Shown piece by piece: positions 7,674-16,310 of a stretch of DNA of 64,000 bases. Source of the DNA: Paenibacillus pinisoli. GTDB taxonomy: Bacteria; Bacillota; Bacilli; Paenibacillales; Paenibacillaceae. Position 1 is the first letter of the stretch. Every line of letters starts with the position of its first letter. Under the pieces are notes generated by a model that worked only from the letters and a program-made list of their open reading frames with translations, was not told the DNA's origin and did not search any database. The translations under genes were made by a program, and so were the position numbers. The stretch lies in assembly GCF_003605435.1 (NCBI RefSeq), contig NZ_QXQB01000005.1, positions 186,001 through 250,000 on the forward strand, read 5' to 3'.

Positions 7674-8858
7674 TCAACCTTCAACTGGCAGCCGCTTTGG
7701 TCTGAACAGAAAACCAAGCAGCGCGAACGCCAGGAATGCCGTCCCCAAAAACAGAAAAATGCTATGGGTCGAAACATAACGAATGCCGAATCCGCCAATC
7801 GTTGGCCCCAATATGCTGCCTATGCTGAAGTGAATCGATGCGATCACGTTAGCGGCAGGCAAGATGGACTTGGGCAGCAAATCTGCCGCATATGCCAGTC
7901 CCAATGAATAGAATGAACCGACTACTCCCCCCGCCAAGGCAAAGAGTACGAATAGCAATGCAATCTCATTGCCTGCCGCGGGAATGGCAAGGAAAACAAC
8001 TGCACCGATCATGCCGCATGCTATGAGAATCGGCTTACGGCCGACCCGGTCGCTCCAAATGCCAAGCGGCAGCTGAAGAATAAGGCTTCCTATGCCGAAT
8101 GACAGCAGCAGCAGCGAGATCCAGTGCTGGCTTATGTCGATGCGCATGCCATACAGCGGAAAGTTGCTGTTCATAGACGATTCCATTAAACCGTACAGGA
8201 AACCGGGAATAAGGACGAACCATGCCACCCGGTAGGTTGTCAGGAACCGGTTCTCCGTCTTAGCTCCCCTGGCTGCCCGCTCAGGCCATTCATTCGCCGT
8301 GCGCAGCACCAACAGGAGTACCGTAATAAAGAAAACGCTGGAAACAAGAAACGGAACAGCTCTGCCGAGCGGCATCAGATTAATGCCCAGCGGTCCGATA
8401 CTGAATCCAAGACCGTACGACATCCCGTAAAGGGAGATATAGCGGCCGCGTCGATCGGCTGGCGCAGTGCTCACAATCCAGAGCTGCGATGCATAATGCA
8501 AGGCACTGTCTCCCACGCCGACGATCAGGCGCAGCACGAACCATGCTGCCAATGAGTGAGTAAGCGGGAACAACAAGGTGGACAGCGTGACCAGCGTAAT
8601 GCCTGCCACAATGACTTTCTTATAGCCAAACCGCAACACCGGCTTCTCAATGAAAAACATCGTACAGAAAATGCCAATGTACATCGCAGCGGAATTAATG
8701 CCGTTCAGATCTGACGAGACGCCGGCATCCTCCAGCATAATTGATAATAAAGGCAACAACATGCCTTGGCTCATACCCGCAACGACTACTACGAGCAGAA
8801 GCACCAGCAATCGGTAGGATGACGGATGCTGTGCTGATGATAATGAAGCTGATGACAA
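7674..8858 (-). CDS. MFS transporter
   Basis: 394 residues with about twelve hydrophobic segments, typical of a major facilitator. A DRRGRY loop follows segment four to five and SDRVGRKP (residues near 270) is the repeated MFS loop 8-9 signature. Start is a TTG at 8856-8858, eleven bases after GAGGAGA; no ATG is better placed. The short N-terminus is serine rich. It belongs to the efflux-like YfkF/multidrug type by general look, but the substrate cannot be named. Downstream is the HhH protein gene. Confidence 0.8.
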   Translation of the reverse strand: MSSASLSSAQHPSSYRLLVLLLVVVVAGMSQGMLLPLLSIMLEDAGVSSDLNGINSAAMYIGIFCTMFFIEKPVLRFGYKKVIVAGITLVTLSTLLFPLTHSLAAWFVLRLIVGVGDSALHYASQLWIVSTAPADRRGRYISLYGMSYGLGFSIGPLGINLMPLGRAVPFLVSSVFFITVLLLVLRTANEWPERAARGAKTENRFLTTYRVAWFVLIPGFLYGLMESSMNSNFPLYGMRIDISQHWISLLLLSFGIGSLILQLPLGIWSDRVGRKPILIACGMIGAVVFLAIPAAGNEIALLFVLFALAGGVVGSFYSLGLAYAADLLPKSILPAANVIASIHFSIGSILGPTIGGFGIRYVSTHSIFLFLGTAFLAFALLGFLFRPKRLPVEG

Positions 8859-9040
8859 GACGATAGCACTCTCCTCGCAAATAATGCCTCCGTGAGGCCC
8901 TCACACATTGTAACGTGGCCGGCTCCGGTTGGCAACCTTGACTCGCTGGAAGTGACTAAGTCCATCAAACCTGTCTAAATGCTGTAAAATCAGCCCTTTT
9001 CTCTCTCGACATTCCGCATCCTTGAATTAAGCTTTTAAGC

Positions 9041-9328
9041 TCAAAGATCGGCTGTATAGATCTTAAACGTCTCGATAAATGCGGCGGGGTCCTCTGGCAC
9101 CGTGTACGGGTAAACACCATGGCCGGTATGCACATACAGCATGCCTCCCCCGTCGCCTAGCGGCCGATACGAGAGATCATGCACCTCTTGCAGCGGAAAG
9201 CTGCGCCGCTTCGTCTCAAGGCGGTCGTGATACAGCAGCATCTGCCGAGGTTCTTTGACTGTTTTCATTTCAGTGCCCGTTAAGATTCGTTCGATTTTAT
9301 AGTAGGACTGCACCGCAATCCAGGACAT
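9041..9328 (-). CDS. Hypothetical protein, 95 residues
   Basis: Start chosen at ATG 9326-9328 (MSWIAVQSYYKIERI) because AAGGGAG precedes it; the frame is open 22 codons upstream through the terminator-like hairpin at 9358-9390. Soluble, no signal peptide, with a mixed strand pattern (LLYHDRLETKRRSFPLQEVHDLSYRP, then MLYVHTGHGVYPY) that would fit a small PH-like beta fold. No family recognised. It follows the lipoprotein gene at 9400. Confidence 0.6.
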   Translation of the reverse strand: MSWIAVQSYYKIERILTGTEMKTVKEPRQMLLYHDRLETKRRSFPLQEVHDLSYRPLGDGGGMLYVHTGHGVYPYTVPEDPAAFIETFKIYTADL

Positions 9329-9357
9329 GTCTCGCTCTCCCTTCCTTTTGGCCTCAA

Positions 9358-9390
9358 GAGAAGAAGCCCCCAGGTCATGCCTTGGAGGCT
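9358..9390 (-). terminator. Weak terminator-like hairpin
   Basis: Minus-strand stem AGCCTCC(A)AGG / CCTGGGGGCT with one G-T pair and a bulge, followed by TCTTCTCTT. It lies between the lipoprotein and the 95-residue protein, so may attenuate rather than fully stop. Confidence 0.4.
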
Positions 9391-9399
9391 CCAATTTAG

Positions 9400-9843
9400 T
9401 CAGCTAGGATTGAGTGCATTCAATTGACCAAGCAACTCGTTAATTTTGCCTACGGTGTCTGGAATGCCTGTTGATTCGAATGCAGCTCTGCCCTGCTCAA
9501 TGTTGGTTAGAGCCTGATCGAGTCCTTGCTGAAGCTTCTCGTTATAACCTACGATGCTGGCATGAAGATCCTTGGCATAATCCGGCACCTCCAGGTTCTT
9601 ATAGTTCATAATCTGATCCTTCAGTGTCAGCAGCCGGTTCTTCAGATCCGTCCTGGCATCCAGATCCGTTAAGGCTTGCTCGGCCAGTCCGTTCATATCC
9701 TGAGTAAAGCTTTCGAGTTTATTCATATATTCCGTCGTTTCAGTCGCAAAATTAACGCCCTGATTGACGCTCTCCAATATACCGCAGCCGGATGCGACGA
9801 ACACTGTTAATGCCATTAATAAAGTCAAGCTCCACTTCTTCAT
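9400..9843 (-). CDS. Lipoprotein, DUF6376-like
   Basis: 147 residues. A lipoprotein signal (MKKWSLTLLMALTVFVASGC) has a lipobox VASGC with the lipidated Cys at 20. The mature part is mostly helical with long amphipathic stretches (residues 40-110), as in small DUF6376-type Bacillales lipoproteins. Divergent from the oxalate decarboxylase gene; an inverted repeat in the shared upstream region might serve either. Surface-anchored; function unknown. Confidence 0.7.
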   Translation of the reverse strand: MKKWSLTLLMALTVFVASGCGILESVNQGVNFATETTEYMNKLESFTQDMNGLAEQALTDLDARTDLKNRLLTLKDQIMNYKNLEVPDYAKDLHASIVGYNEKLQQGLDQALTNIEQGRAAFESTGIPDTVGKINELLGQLNALNPS

Positions 9844-9919
9844 CTTCCTTCTCTCCTTCTCCCAAACTCCCTCAATCCGCAGCTTCTTGCGTCTATTTCA
9901 TTCTACCCATACATAACCA

Positions 9920-9947
9920 TACGGAAACAAAGTCGTTACGTTCCGTA
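9920..9947. promoter_or_regulatory. Inverted repeat in the oxdC upstream region
   Basis: TACGGAA, 14-base spacer, TTCCGTA, located 60-90 bases before the oxdC start and 80 bases before the divergent lipoprotein start. Candidate operator, unproven. Confidence 0.35.
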
Positions 9948-10007
9948 TTTCGTGGACACAATCGGACTGCGCGCGGAGCTTAGCGAACATGGAAGGAGGT
10001 AGCTTGC

Positions 10008-11225
10008 ATGAGTGAGGAGCGTCGACAGCCGGATTCCGGAATTCCTTCTTCTGAGGCCATTCCCCAGCCTATCAGGAGCGACGGGGCCGGCGGCATCGAC
10101 AGAGGCCCGCGAGATATAATGAGAGATCGGCAAAATCCGGATATGCTTGTCCCGCCGGTTACGGATAACGGACTCATACCGAATGTCAGGTTTTCATTCT
10201 CGGATACGCATATGCAGCTTAACCAAGGCGGCTGGTCGCGGGAGATTACGATTAGAGAGCTCCCGATTGCTACCACACTGGCCGGCGTCAACATGAGCCT
10301 GACACCAGGCGGCGTACGCGAGCTGCACTGGCATCAGCAGGCGGAATGGTCGTATATGCTTATTGGGAGCGCCAGAATTACAGCCGTTGATCAGAACGGC
10401 CGGAACTTTATTGCCGATGTCGGCCCTGGAGATCTATGGTATTTCCCTCCCGGCATTCCGCATTCCATACAAGGGCTGGAGGATGGCTGCGAATTTCTGC
10501 TTGTGTTCGACGACGGGCATTTCTCCGATCTGAATACGCTGTCGCTCACGGATTGGTTCGCCCATACGCCGAAGGAAGTGCTGTCCGCCAATTTCGGCAT
10601 TCCGGAATCGGAACTCGCCTCCATACCGCGTGACCAAGTGTACATTTATCAAGGAAACGTGCCAGGCCCACTTGCCACTGACGCGGTTCAGTCTCCATAT
10701 GGTGAAATTCCTGAACCCTTTACGCATAAGCTGCTGGCACAGCCGCCGCTGAAGACGCCTGGGGGCAGTGTCCGCATAGTCGATTCCAGCAATTTTCCCA
10801 TATCGAAGACCATAGCGGCTGCGCTGGTCGAGATTCAGCCTGGAGCTATGAGAGAGCTGCATTGGCATCCCAACAATGATGAATGGCAATATTATTTGAC
10901 AGGGCAAGGCCAGATGACTGTATTCGGCGCTGAAGGCAATGCCCGCACATTTGATGTTCGCGCCGGCGACGTCGGCTATGTGCCTTTTGCCTTCGGACAT
11001 TATATTCAGAACACCGGGACGGAGACGCTTTGGTTTCTCGAAATGTTCAAGAGCGACCGATTCGCCGACGTGTCGCTTAATCAATGGCTTGCACTAACTC
11101 CGCAAGATCTTGTGGCAAGCAATTTGAATGTAGGTGGAGACTTCCTGTCCCATCTCCGCAAAGAAAAATGGCCTGTTGTGAAAATGCCGGGCTTCACCTA
11201 TGACAATCGTTCAAATAAGGAGTAA
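10008..11225 (+). CDS. oxdC: Oxalate decarboxylase family bicupin with altered lid
   Basis: 405 residues, two cupin domains. Manganese ligands of domain I are H107, H109, E113 and H152 (HWHQQAEW; IPHSI); of domain II H285, H287, E292 and H331 (HWHPNNDEW; FGHYI). The numbering is offset by 12 from the Bacillus subtilis enzyme, so D174 replaces catalytic Glu162: the SENST lid is SDLNT (173-177). Domain II E345 is kept (FLEMF). No signal peptide is seen. Start ATG 10008 follows GGAAGGAGG. The family turns oxalate into formate and CO2; the lid change could shift activity toward oxidation or lower the rate. Confidence 0.85.
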   Translation: MSEERRQPDSGIPSSEAIPQPIRSDGAGGIDRGPRDIMRDRQNPDMLVPPVTDNGLIPNVRFSFSDTHMQLNQGGWSREITIRELPIATTLAGVNMSLTPGGVRELHWHQQAEWSYMLIGSARITAVDQNGRNFIADVGPGDLWYFPPGIPHSIQGLEDGCEFLLVFDDGHFSDLNTLSLTDWFAHTPKEVLSANFGIPESELASIPRDQVYIYQGNVPGPLATDAVQSPYGEIPEPFTHKLLAQPPLKTPGGSVRIVDSSNFPISKTIAAALVEIQPGAMRELHWHPNNDEWQYYLTGQGQMTVFGAEGNARTFDVRAGDVGYVPFAFGHYIQNTGTETLWFLEMFKSDRFADVSLNQWLALTPQDLVASNLNVGGDFLSHLRKEKWPVVKMPGFTYDNRSNKE

Positions 11226-11229
11226 CGAT

Positions 11230-11259
11230 AATAAGCCCCCTCAGGCGAGGGGGCTTATT
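11230..11259 (+). terminator. Terminator of oxdC
   Basis: Perfect 13-bp stem AATAAGCCCCCTC / GAGGGGGCTTATT with a 4-base loop, beginning five bases after the oxdC stop. The T-run is short, but the stem is very strong. Confidence 0.75.
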
Positions 11260-11372
11260 CAAGATGAAGGGTTGCGCTATTCAACTATAATGTAAAAGCC
11301 CGTTAATTCGCAGACTAATTGCCGTTAATTGCTGTTGCATTGAGCTTGGCTGCAAACAGACCTATTCCAGCA

Positions 11373-12524
11373 CTATTTCAGACTCGACCAAATAATCTGC
11401 TTGGTGCCGAGCACCGATTCCGGCACCCAGGAATAAACGGATGGCACAAAAAACGTAACGACCAGCTTCTCAACAGGATCGACGAACATGGCTGACCTGC
11501 CGGCCCCCTCCATCTGGTACGTTCCGATAGATTCGTAAGACATATGATCAATGGCGAGATCAATGCCGAGCGCGTGGCCCTTATCCTTCACCTTGCCGCC
11601 CCAATGGAAAGCGGGAATCTGGAACAGATGGCGTTTCGTGAGAAGCTCGACCGACTTCCGTCCCAGAATGCGAGTTCCTTCGAATGCGCCGCCGTTCAGA
11701 AGCATTTGGCTGAATCTCCACAGATCATATAGGGTCGAGTATAAGCCGCTGGCCGATCTCGGCGGGTAACGGAGATCCTCGTCTTCCTGATCCTTCAACG
11801 CGTCCAGATCATATTGCGTGATCGTCAATACTTCGCCGTGCAAGTATTCCGGCACTTGGAAGAAGGTGCGGCGCAGCTTCAGCGGCAAAATAATATTGTC
11901 GATGATATACGATTCATAGCTTTGGCCGGATACGCGGCGAATCACTTCGCCAAGCAGCATGAACCCGGCCCCCGAATAGTTGTAGGCTGTGCCCGGCTCG
12001 CAAGCAAGCGTCCCTTGCAGTTGCTTGGCGATCCAGCCGTCCATGCCGTCCTCTCCCCACCATGGGCGAGGATACGGCTCGTTATAATAGCCGGTAACCG
12101 GCGAAAGCCCCGAGGTGTGCGTCAACAAGTGAAACAAGGTGATGTTCCCGTGCATCGGGTTGTCGAATTCCTTCAGAATCGACGCAACCGGCTGGTCCAG
12201 ATAAAGCTTGCCGTCTTCAATCAGCTTGACGACAGCTGCTGCGGTAAAAGCCTTCGTAATAGACGAAATCTTCATAATCGCATCCGGCAGCAATTCGCCC
12301 CTGCCAGTCGTGCCGGTCAATGCCCCCATGGAACGCCAGGCAATAATCTTGCCGTGTCTTGCGACCAGGTAGCTGCCGCCCTGCAGCTTCTCGGCAGCCA
12401 TAAGACCTTGGATATGAGCGTCCAGCTTGATCAGCTGGCTTTCATCCATATCGACCGAGCCGGGACTCGCATCAAGCGCGCCCTCAATGACCCTGGATTC
12501 CAACTCCAACTCTACTTCACTCAT
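11373..12524 (-). CDS. Serine hydrolase, beta-lactamase class C/esterase family
   Basis: 383 residues. The catalytic SxxK tetrad is S88-I-T-K91 (KISSITKAFT). The second motif is Y183-S-G (YNYSGAGFMLLGE), where class C enzymes have YxN; this variant occurs in esterase-like members. No signal peptide, so cytoplasmic and unlikely to be an antibiotic beta-lactamase. Start ATG 12522-12524 follows GGGTGGAG; a GTG four codons upstream overlaps that site. Single-gene unit between oxdC and bstA-like genes; substrate unknown. Confidence 0.8.
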   Translation of the reverse strand: MSEVELELESRVIEGALDASPGSVDMDESQLIKLDAHIQGLMAAEKLQGGSYLVARHGKIIAWRSMGALTGTTGRGELLPDAIMKISSITKAFTAAAVVKLIEDGKLYLDQPVASILKEFDNPMHGNITLFHLLTHTSGLSPVTGYYNEPYPRPWWGEDGMDGWIAKQLQGTLACEPGTAYNYSGAGFMLLGEVIRRVSGQSYESYIIDNIILPLKLRRTFFQVPEYLHGEVLTITQYDLDALKDQEDEDLRYPPRSASGLYSTLYDLWRFSQMLLNGGAFEGTRILGRKSVELLTKRHLFQIPAFHWGGKVKDKGHALGIDLAIDHMSYESIGTYQMEGAGRSAMFVDPVEKLVVTFFVPSVYSWVPESVLGTKQIIWSSLK

Positions 12525-12675
12525 GTCTCCACCCACCCTTTTTATATACTAGAAATTCATTCTAAAGGATAGGTTTTGACCAGTCTACGGCTGAATCGAC
12601 AATACATTGCAAAGTATAAAATATAATGAAATTATATCATATTTTTCATACTCTTCATGGTCATCGAGAGACTCT

Positions 12676-13212
12676 CTACCAGCCTTTGCGATGTTTCAAA
12701 TGAACGATATGCGCGAGATGATGGCGGCCGTGCCAGGCATACATGCCCAGGTTCACATCGAGCGGGATCGATGTCCCCTGCTCCGGATGATAGAACGTGC
12801 GTCCATAAGCTTCCCCAGGCAGAGATTGCAGAAGCGTCGTCCATCTGCGATGCAGCGAGGCCAGCAATGCCAGCGATGTCTCCACAGGCTCCAGCTCAGT
12901 ATCCTGAAGTTCAGCCCAACGATCCTCATAATACGGCTTAATGACAGGGTTATCCTCCGTCAGCGCCAGCTTCAGGCGAATGTAGGCGTTCATATGGCTG
13001 TCCGCGACATGATGGATGACTTGCCTGACTGTCCATCCTCCATCACGGTACGGCGTGCTGAGCTGCTCGCTAGACAAGCCAGAGACCGCCTCTCCAAGCT
13101 GCTCAGGCAATGAAGCGATCTCATAGATCCAGCTCTTCCGCTGGGCTGCGTCAATCTCTCCATCATGATGGAACGTACCTATCGGGTAACGAATATCTTC
13201 CATTTGGCTCAT
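12676..13212 (-). CDS. bstA: BstA/YfiT-type DinB-fold metal protein (bacillithiol transferase family)
   Basis: 178 residues of the DinB four-helix fold. It opens with IRYPIGTFHHDG and carries the metal-binding histidines in QVIHHVADSHMNAYIR and in WHGRHHLAHI, the YfiT triad. YfiT/BstA of Bacillus is described as a nickel-binding bacillithiol S-transferase. A second member lies at 31942-32466 with the same opening and triad. Start ATG at 13212 after AAAGAGGAG. Role in conjugation of toxic electrophiles is inferred from the family. Confidence 0.75.
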   Translation of the reverse strand: MSQMEDIRYPIGTFHHDGEIDAAQRKSWIYEIASLPEQLGEAVSGLSSEQLSTPYRDGGWTVRQVIHHVADSHMNAYIRLKLALTEDNPVIKPYYEDRWAELQDTELEPVETSLALLASLHRRWTTLLQSLPGEAYGRTFYHPEQGTSIPLDVNLGMYAWHGRHHLAHIVHLKHRKGW

Positions 13213-13329
13213 CTCCTCTTTGTGAATGATATTGACAACCTTGTGCTTATTGTAGATGAGACAGCCGTGATCAGCCCATGAATGAAGGCGATAAAAGTTT
13301 GCAGTACTTCACAACCAGCCGGCAAAATG

Positions 13330-14217
13330 TTATAGTCTGCCGAATGCTCTCAGTGTTCTGAGCCGATCTACCGTAAGCGCTCCGCGCCATTCCAGCTCGC
13401 CAAGCGGACTTGCCGCCGGAAAGCTGATCGGCCAGCCGCCGTCTTCCGACTGCTGCCGGATCAAAGCATCCAAGTGCTCATCCAGCTCGGCTTCCGTAAC
13501 GAAGGATGCAGCATAGCTGTCTGGAGCAGTTACCCAATCCATGACCTTCTGCACATAACCCTCTGCATTCGGATTACGATCGATAACGCCGTCCTTCGCC
13601 AGCCACGCATTCAGCTTTTCCTTTGCCAGCGAGGTTTGTGGTGTAACAGGCGCATGCTCCAGGAAAGACACCCACTGAACGCCTTCATGATATTCGCCAG
13701 GTTCAGGCTTCTCCATGGCTTCCCAGACGAAACGCATACTCCGCTGAATCCATTCTACCTTCTCCCACTCCGGCCAGCGCGGATGCTTCATCAGCAGCCC
13801 GAGAATATGGCCTGTCGGATTCAAGTTGGCCACGTCGTCCCGCTCTATGATCCACCATGGCGCATGCGGATAGGCAAGCAGACTGCGGTAGGCAAGCGGA
13901 AAGCCGCCCTCAGGATGTGTGATACCTTTCAGATAACGTATTATCCCATCCATTAACTCCGAGTCATATGCTTCCAACTCATCAATCATGATGAGCGCAT
14001 GCTCAGTCGGAACGGGCTGGCTCTGCGGACAACGAATATCAGGCTCCAGCGCATGTCCGAACCCTCCATCCTGGTTTTGATACGCTGCCAGCGCCTGCAG
14101 GACACACTCTTGGCTCCCGCCTTCGAACCAATAAGCGAACCGCTGGCGATCCAGCAATCTCGCATTTTGATAGATGAACGCTCTTGCTTTCTCCAACACA
14201 TTTGATTGATTGATCAT
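13330..14217 (-). CDS. Prenyltransferase/squalene-oxidase-repeat-like alpha/alpha-toroid protein
   Basis: 295 residues. Contains terpenoid-cyclase-like QW-type repeats: YQNQDGGFG near residue 47, THPEGGFPLAY near 101 and RQQSEDGGWPISFP near 265. No DDxxD or DxDD catalytic motif is visible, so cyclase activity is not supported. No signal peptide. It sits 32 bases downstream of a WYL regulator on the same strand and the two probably share a transcript. Widespread in Bacillales as an uncharacterised protein. Confidence 0.65.
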   Translation of the reverse strand: MINQSNVLEKARAFIYQNARLLDRQRFAYWFEGGSQECVLQALAAYQNQDGGFGHALEPDIRCPQSQPVPTEHALIMIDELEAYDSELMDGIIRYLKGITHPEGGFPLAYRSLLAYPHAPWWIIERDDVANLNPTGHILGLLMKHPRWPEWEKVEWIQRSMRFVWEAMEKPEPGEYHEGVQWVSFLEHAPVTPQTSLAKEKLNAWLAKDGVIDRNPNAEGYVQKVMDWVTAPDSYAASFVTEAELDEHLDALIRQQSEDGGWPISFPAASPLGELEWRGALTVDRLRTLRAFGRL

Positions 14218-14249
14218 CCTTAACCGCCTCCCTTTGCTCTAAAAGGAAT

Positions 14250-15182
14250 TCAAGGCCGGGCATACCGATCGGCCAGCTTGCAGCCCAGCTCATACAAATC
14301 ACGCCTCAGTTCATCCGGTTCCAGAATAGTTGCATCCATCCCCATGCCATAAAAGAACTTGACGGCCCAATCCCGCTCACTCGCCGGACAATCAAATCGC
14401 AGCTCCCACTCGTCATCATCGATCTGCCTGACGTAATGCCCGACATGCATATCCTGCTCTGCAAGCAGAGCACCGCGATAGGTCAGCTTGGCATGAATCG
14501 GGATTGGCGCCTGATCCGAATTGGCGTGTTCCTTAACCGGTACAGACGCAGCAGATTCCGGCGGCAGCGCCGCTTGCAGCTCCAGAAATCGATCTACGCG
14601 AAAGCTCCTCTGCTCGCCATGCTCATGCGAATCAGCCTCGCAATACCAGAAGCCATGGGCCATATACACCCGTATGGGCCGCATATGCAGCCATCGCTGA
14701 TGCTTCTCCGAGCGGTAATGCGCCAGAATCCAGGACGATTCCGCGGCATAAGCCAATAGTTGGTCCAGCAGTCGCGTGCGCTGCGGCCGGTCCGGAATCT
14801 CGATCTCCAGCCGGTTCAGCACGGGCTCGACTTCCTCCAGCATGCTTGGCGGCAGCGTGGAACGGATCTTGTCCATGACAGTCCATCTGGCCTGATGGAA
14901 CGGCGTATCGGTCAACCGCGTCACTGCATTCAGCGCGAACAGAATGACAAGTGCCTCTTCCGAGCTGAAGTGCAGCGGCGGCAGCGAATACCCTTCCATT
15001 AAGCGATAACCGCCGGAAGGGCCGGACACCGCGTACAGCGGTATCCCGATCTCGGCAAGCGCCTGCATATCGCGAAGAATGGTTCTTTTCGATACCTCCA
15101 GCTTATCAGCAAGGGATTGTGCGGTTGCCGGCCGCTGCTGCAAAGTAATAAGTATGGCCATAAGCCTGTCCGATCGTTTCAA
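14250..15182 (-). CDS. HTH-WYL transcriptional regulator (YafY/DeoR-like)
   Basis: 310 residues. An HTH_11 winged helix occupies residues 1-60 (RLMAILITLQQRPATAQSLADKLEVSKRTILRDMQALAEIGIPL), followed by a WYL domain around 140-230 (WILAHYRSEKHQRWLHMRPIRVYMAHGFWYCEADSHEHGEQRSFRVDR) and a WCX C-terminal extension. WYL domains sense small ligands, often nucleic acid. Start is a TTG at 15180-15182, nine bases after AGGAGG. Together with the downstream toroid protein it may form one operon; it could also act on the quinone oxidoreductase gene upstream. Confidence 0.85.
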   Translation of the reverse strand: MKRSDRLMAILITLQQRPATAQSLADKLEVSKRTILRDMQALAEIGIPLYAVSGPSGGYRLMEGYSLPPLHFSSEEALVILFALNAVTRLTDTPFHQARWTVMDKIRSTLPPSMLEEVEPVLNRLEIEIPDRPQRTRLLDQLLAYAAESSWILAHYRSEKHQRWLHMRPIRVYMAHGFWYCEADSHEHGEQRSFRVDRFLELQAALPPESAASVPVKEHANSDQAPIPIHAKLTYRGALLAEQDMHVGHYVRQIDDDEWELRFDCPASERDWAVKFFYGMGMDATILEPDELRRDLYELGCKLADRYARP

Positions 15183-15258
15183 CCTTGAATTCCTCCTATG
15201 TGCCTTCAGTATATCGGATAATTGGTGACAGGTTGGATGTCATCGATTTTGCGGCGGA

Positions 15259-16227
15259 TTAGGATACCGTTAAAATAATTTTACCGATATTGCGATTGCT
15301 CTCCATATAGGCATGCGCCTCCTCTGCCCGGCTCCAATCCCATTCCGAATCAATGACAGGATAGATGTTCCCGCTTGCCAGAAGCGGCAAGAAGCGCGCT
15401 GCGAATTCCGCAGTCAATGCTTCCTTGCGGTCAGCCGACAATGTCCTGAGCGAAGTCCCAATAATCTGCAAACGGCGCGCGATAAGCTGTGACAAGTTCA
15501 ATTCCTTCGCCTTGGCGCCGCCTAACAGGCCAATGATGATAAGCTTGCCGTCCAGAGCAAGCGCGGCCAGATTCTGTTCCCAATAAGACTCGCCGACAAA
15601 ATCCATAATGATATCTGCGCCTTTGCCGGATGTAGCCTCCATCACCTTGGGCAGAAACGGCCCTTCTTTATAATCGATTGCTGCATCTGCGCCCATCTCC
15701 AAGCAAGCTTCCAGCTTGGCTGCAGAGCCGGCAGTCGCGATCACAAAACAGCCTGCCGATTTCGCCAACTGGATAGCAGCCGTCCCTACGCCGCTTGCTC
15801 CCGCATGGACCAGCACGGACTGTCCGGCCTCTAGGCGGCCTAATCGGAACAAGTTCAGGTAAGCGGTCAGGAATACTTCCGGGATGCCCGCTGCCTGAGC
15901 ATAAGTGAGGCCTTGCGGAATCGGCATCGCCATGCCGGCAGGCAAGCGCACACGCTCCGCGTAACCGCCGCCCGGCAGCAAGGCCATGACGCGGTCGCCG
16001 GGCTTCCATGGGCCTGCCCCCTCCAGAACGATGCCCGCCATCTCCAAACCCAGAATCGGAGAAGCGCCTGCCGGCGGCGGATAATGCCCCCGTTTTTGCA
16101 GCAAATCGGCACGATTAAGCGCAGTTGCCTTGACCTCAACCAGCAGCTCTCCATAGGCTGAATCCGGCTCTGCCGCTTCCCCAATGATCAGACGATTCGT
16201 TGCCAGATCTTGCACAATAGCTTTCAT
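15259..16227 (-). CDS. NAD(P)H:quinone oxidoreductase (zeta-crystallin type)
   Basis: 322 residues, medium-chain dehydrogenase/reductase without zinc ligands. N-terminal GroES-like domain contains NRADLLQKRGHYPPPAGASPILGLEMAG; the Rossmann domain has VLVHAGASGVGTAAIQLAKSAG with the AxxGVG nucleotide loop. Reduces quinones or enones with NADPH; cytoplasmic. Start ATG 16227 after AGGAGGCG. Divergent from the stalk-domain protein gene. Possible oxidative or electrophile defence role, as with the nearby BstA-like protein. Confidence 0.85.
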   Translation of the reverse strand: MKAIVQDLATNRLIIGEAAEPDSAYGELLVEVKATALNRADLLQKRGHYPPPAGASPILGLEMAGIVLEGAGPWKPGDRVMALLPGGGYAERVRLPAGMAMPIPQGLTYAQAAGIPEVFLTAYLNLFRLGRLEAGQSVLVHAGASGVGTAAIQLAKSAGCFVIATAGSAAKLEACLEMGADAAIDYKEGPFLPKVMEATSGKGADIIMDFVGESYWEQNLAALALDGKLIIIGLLGGAKAKELNLSQLIARRLQIIGTSLRTLSADRKEALTAEFAARFLPLLASGNIYPVIDSEWDWSRAEEAHAYMESNRNIGKIILTVS

Positions 16228-16310
16228 AATGGACGCCTCCTGTACTATTTTATAAAGCGGAATATGCCGATAACTATAAAGTTGAATATCTTGTAAAAGG
16301 AGAGACTCTT

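Noticed and set aside
11373..12524. Antibiotic beta-lactamase
   Set aside because: No signal peptide and the YxN motif is YSG; fits a cytoplasmic serine esterase of the same superfamily better.
13330..14217. Terpene cyclase
   Set aside because: Toroid repeats are present, but no DxDD or DDxxD catalytic motif is seen.
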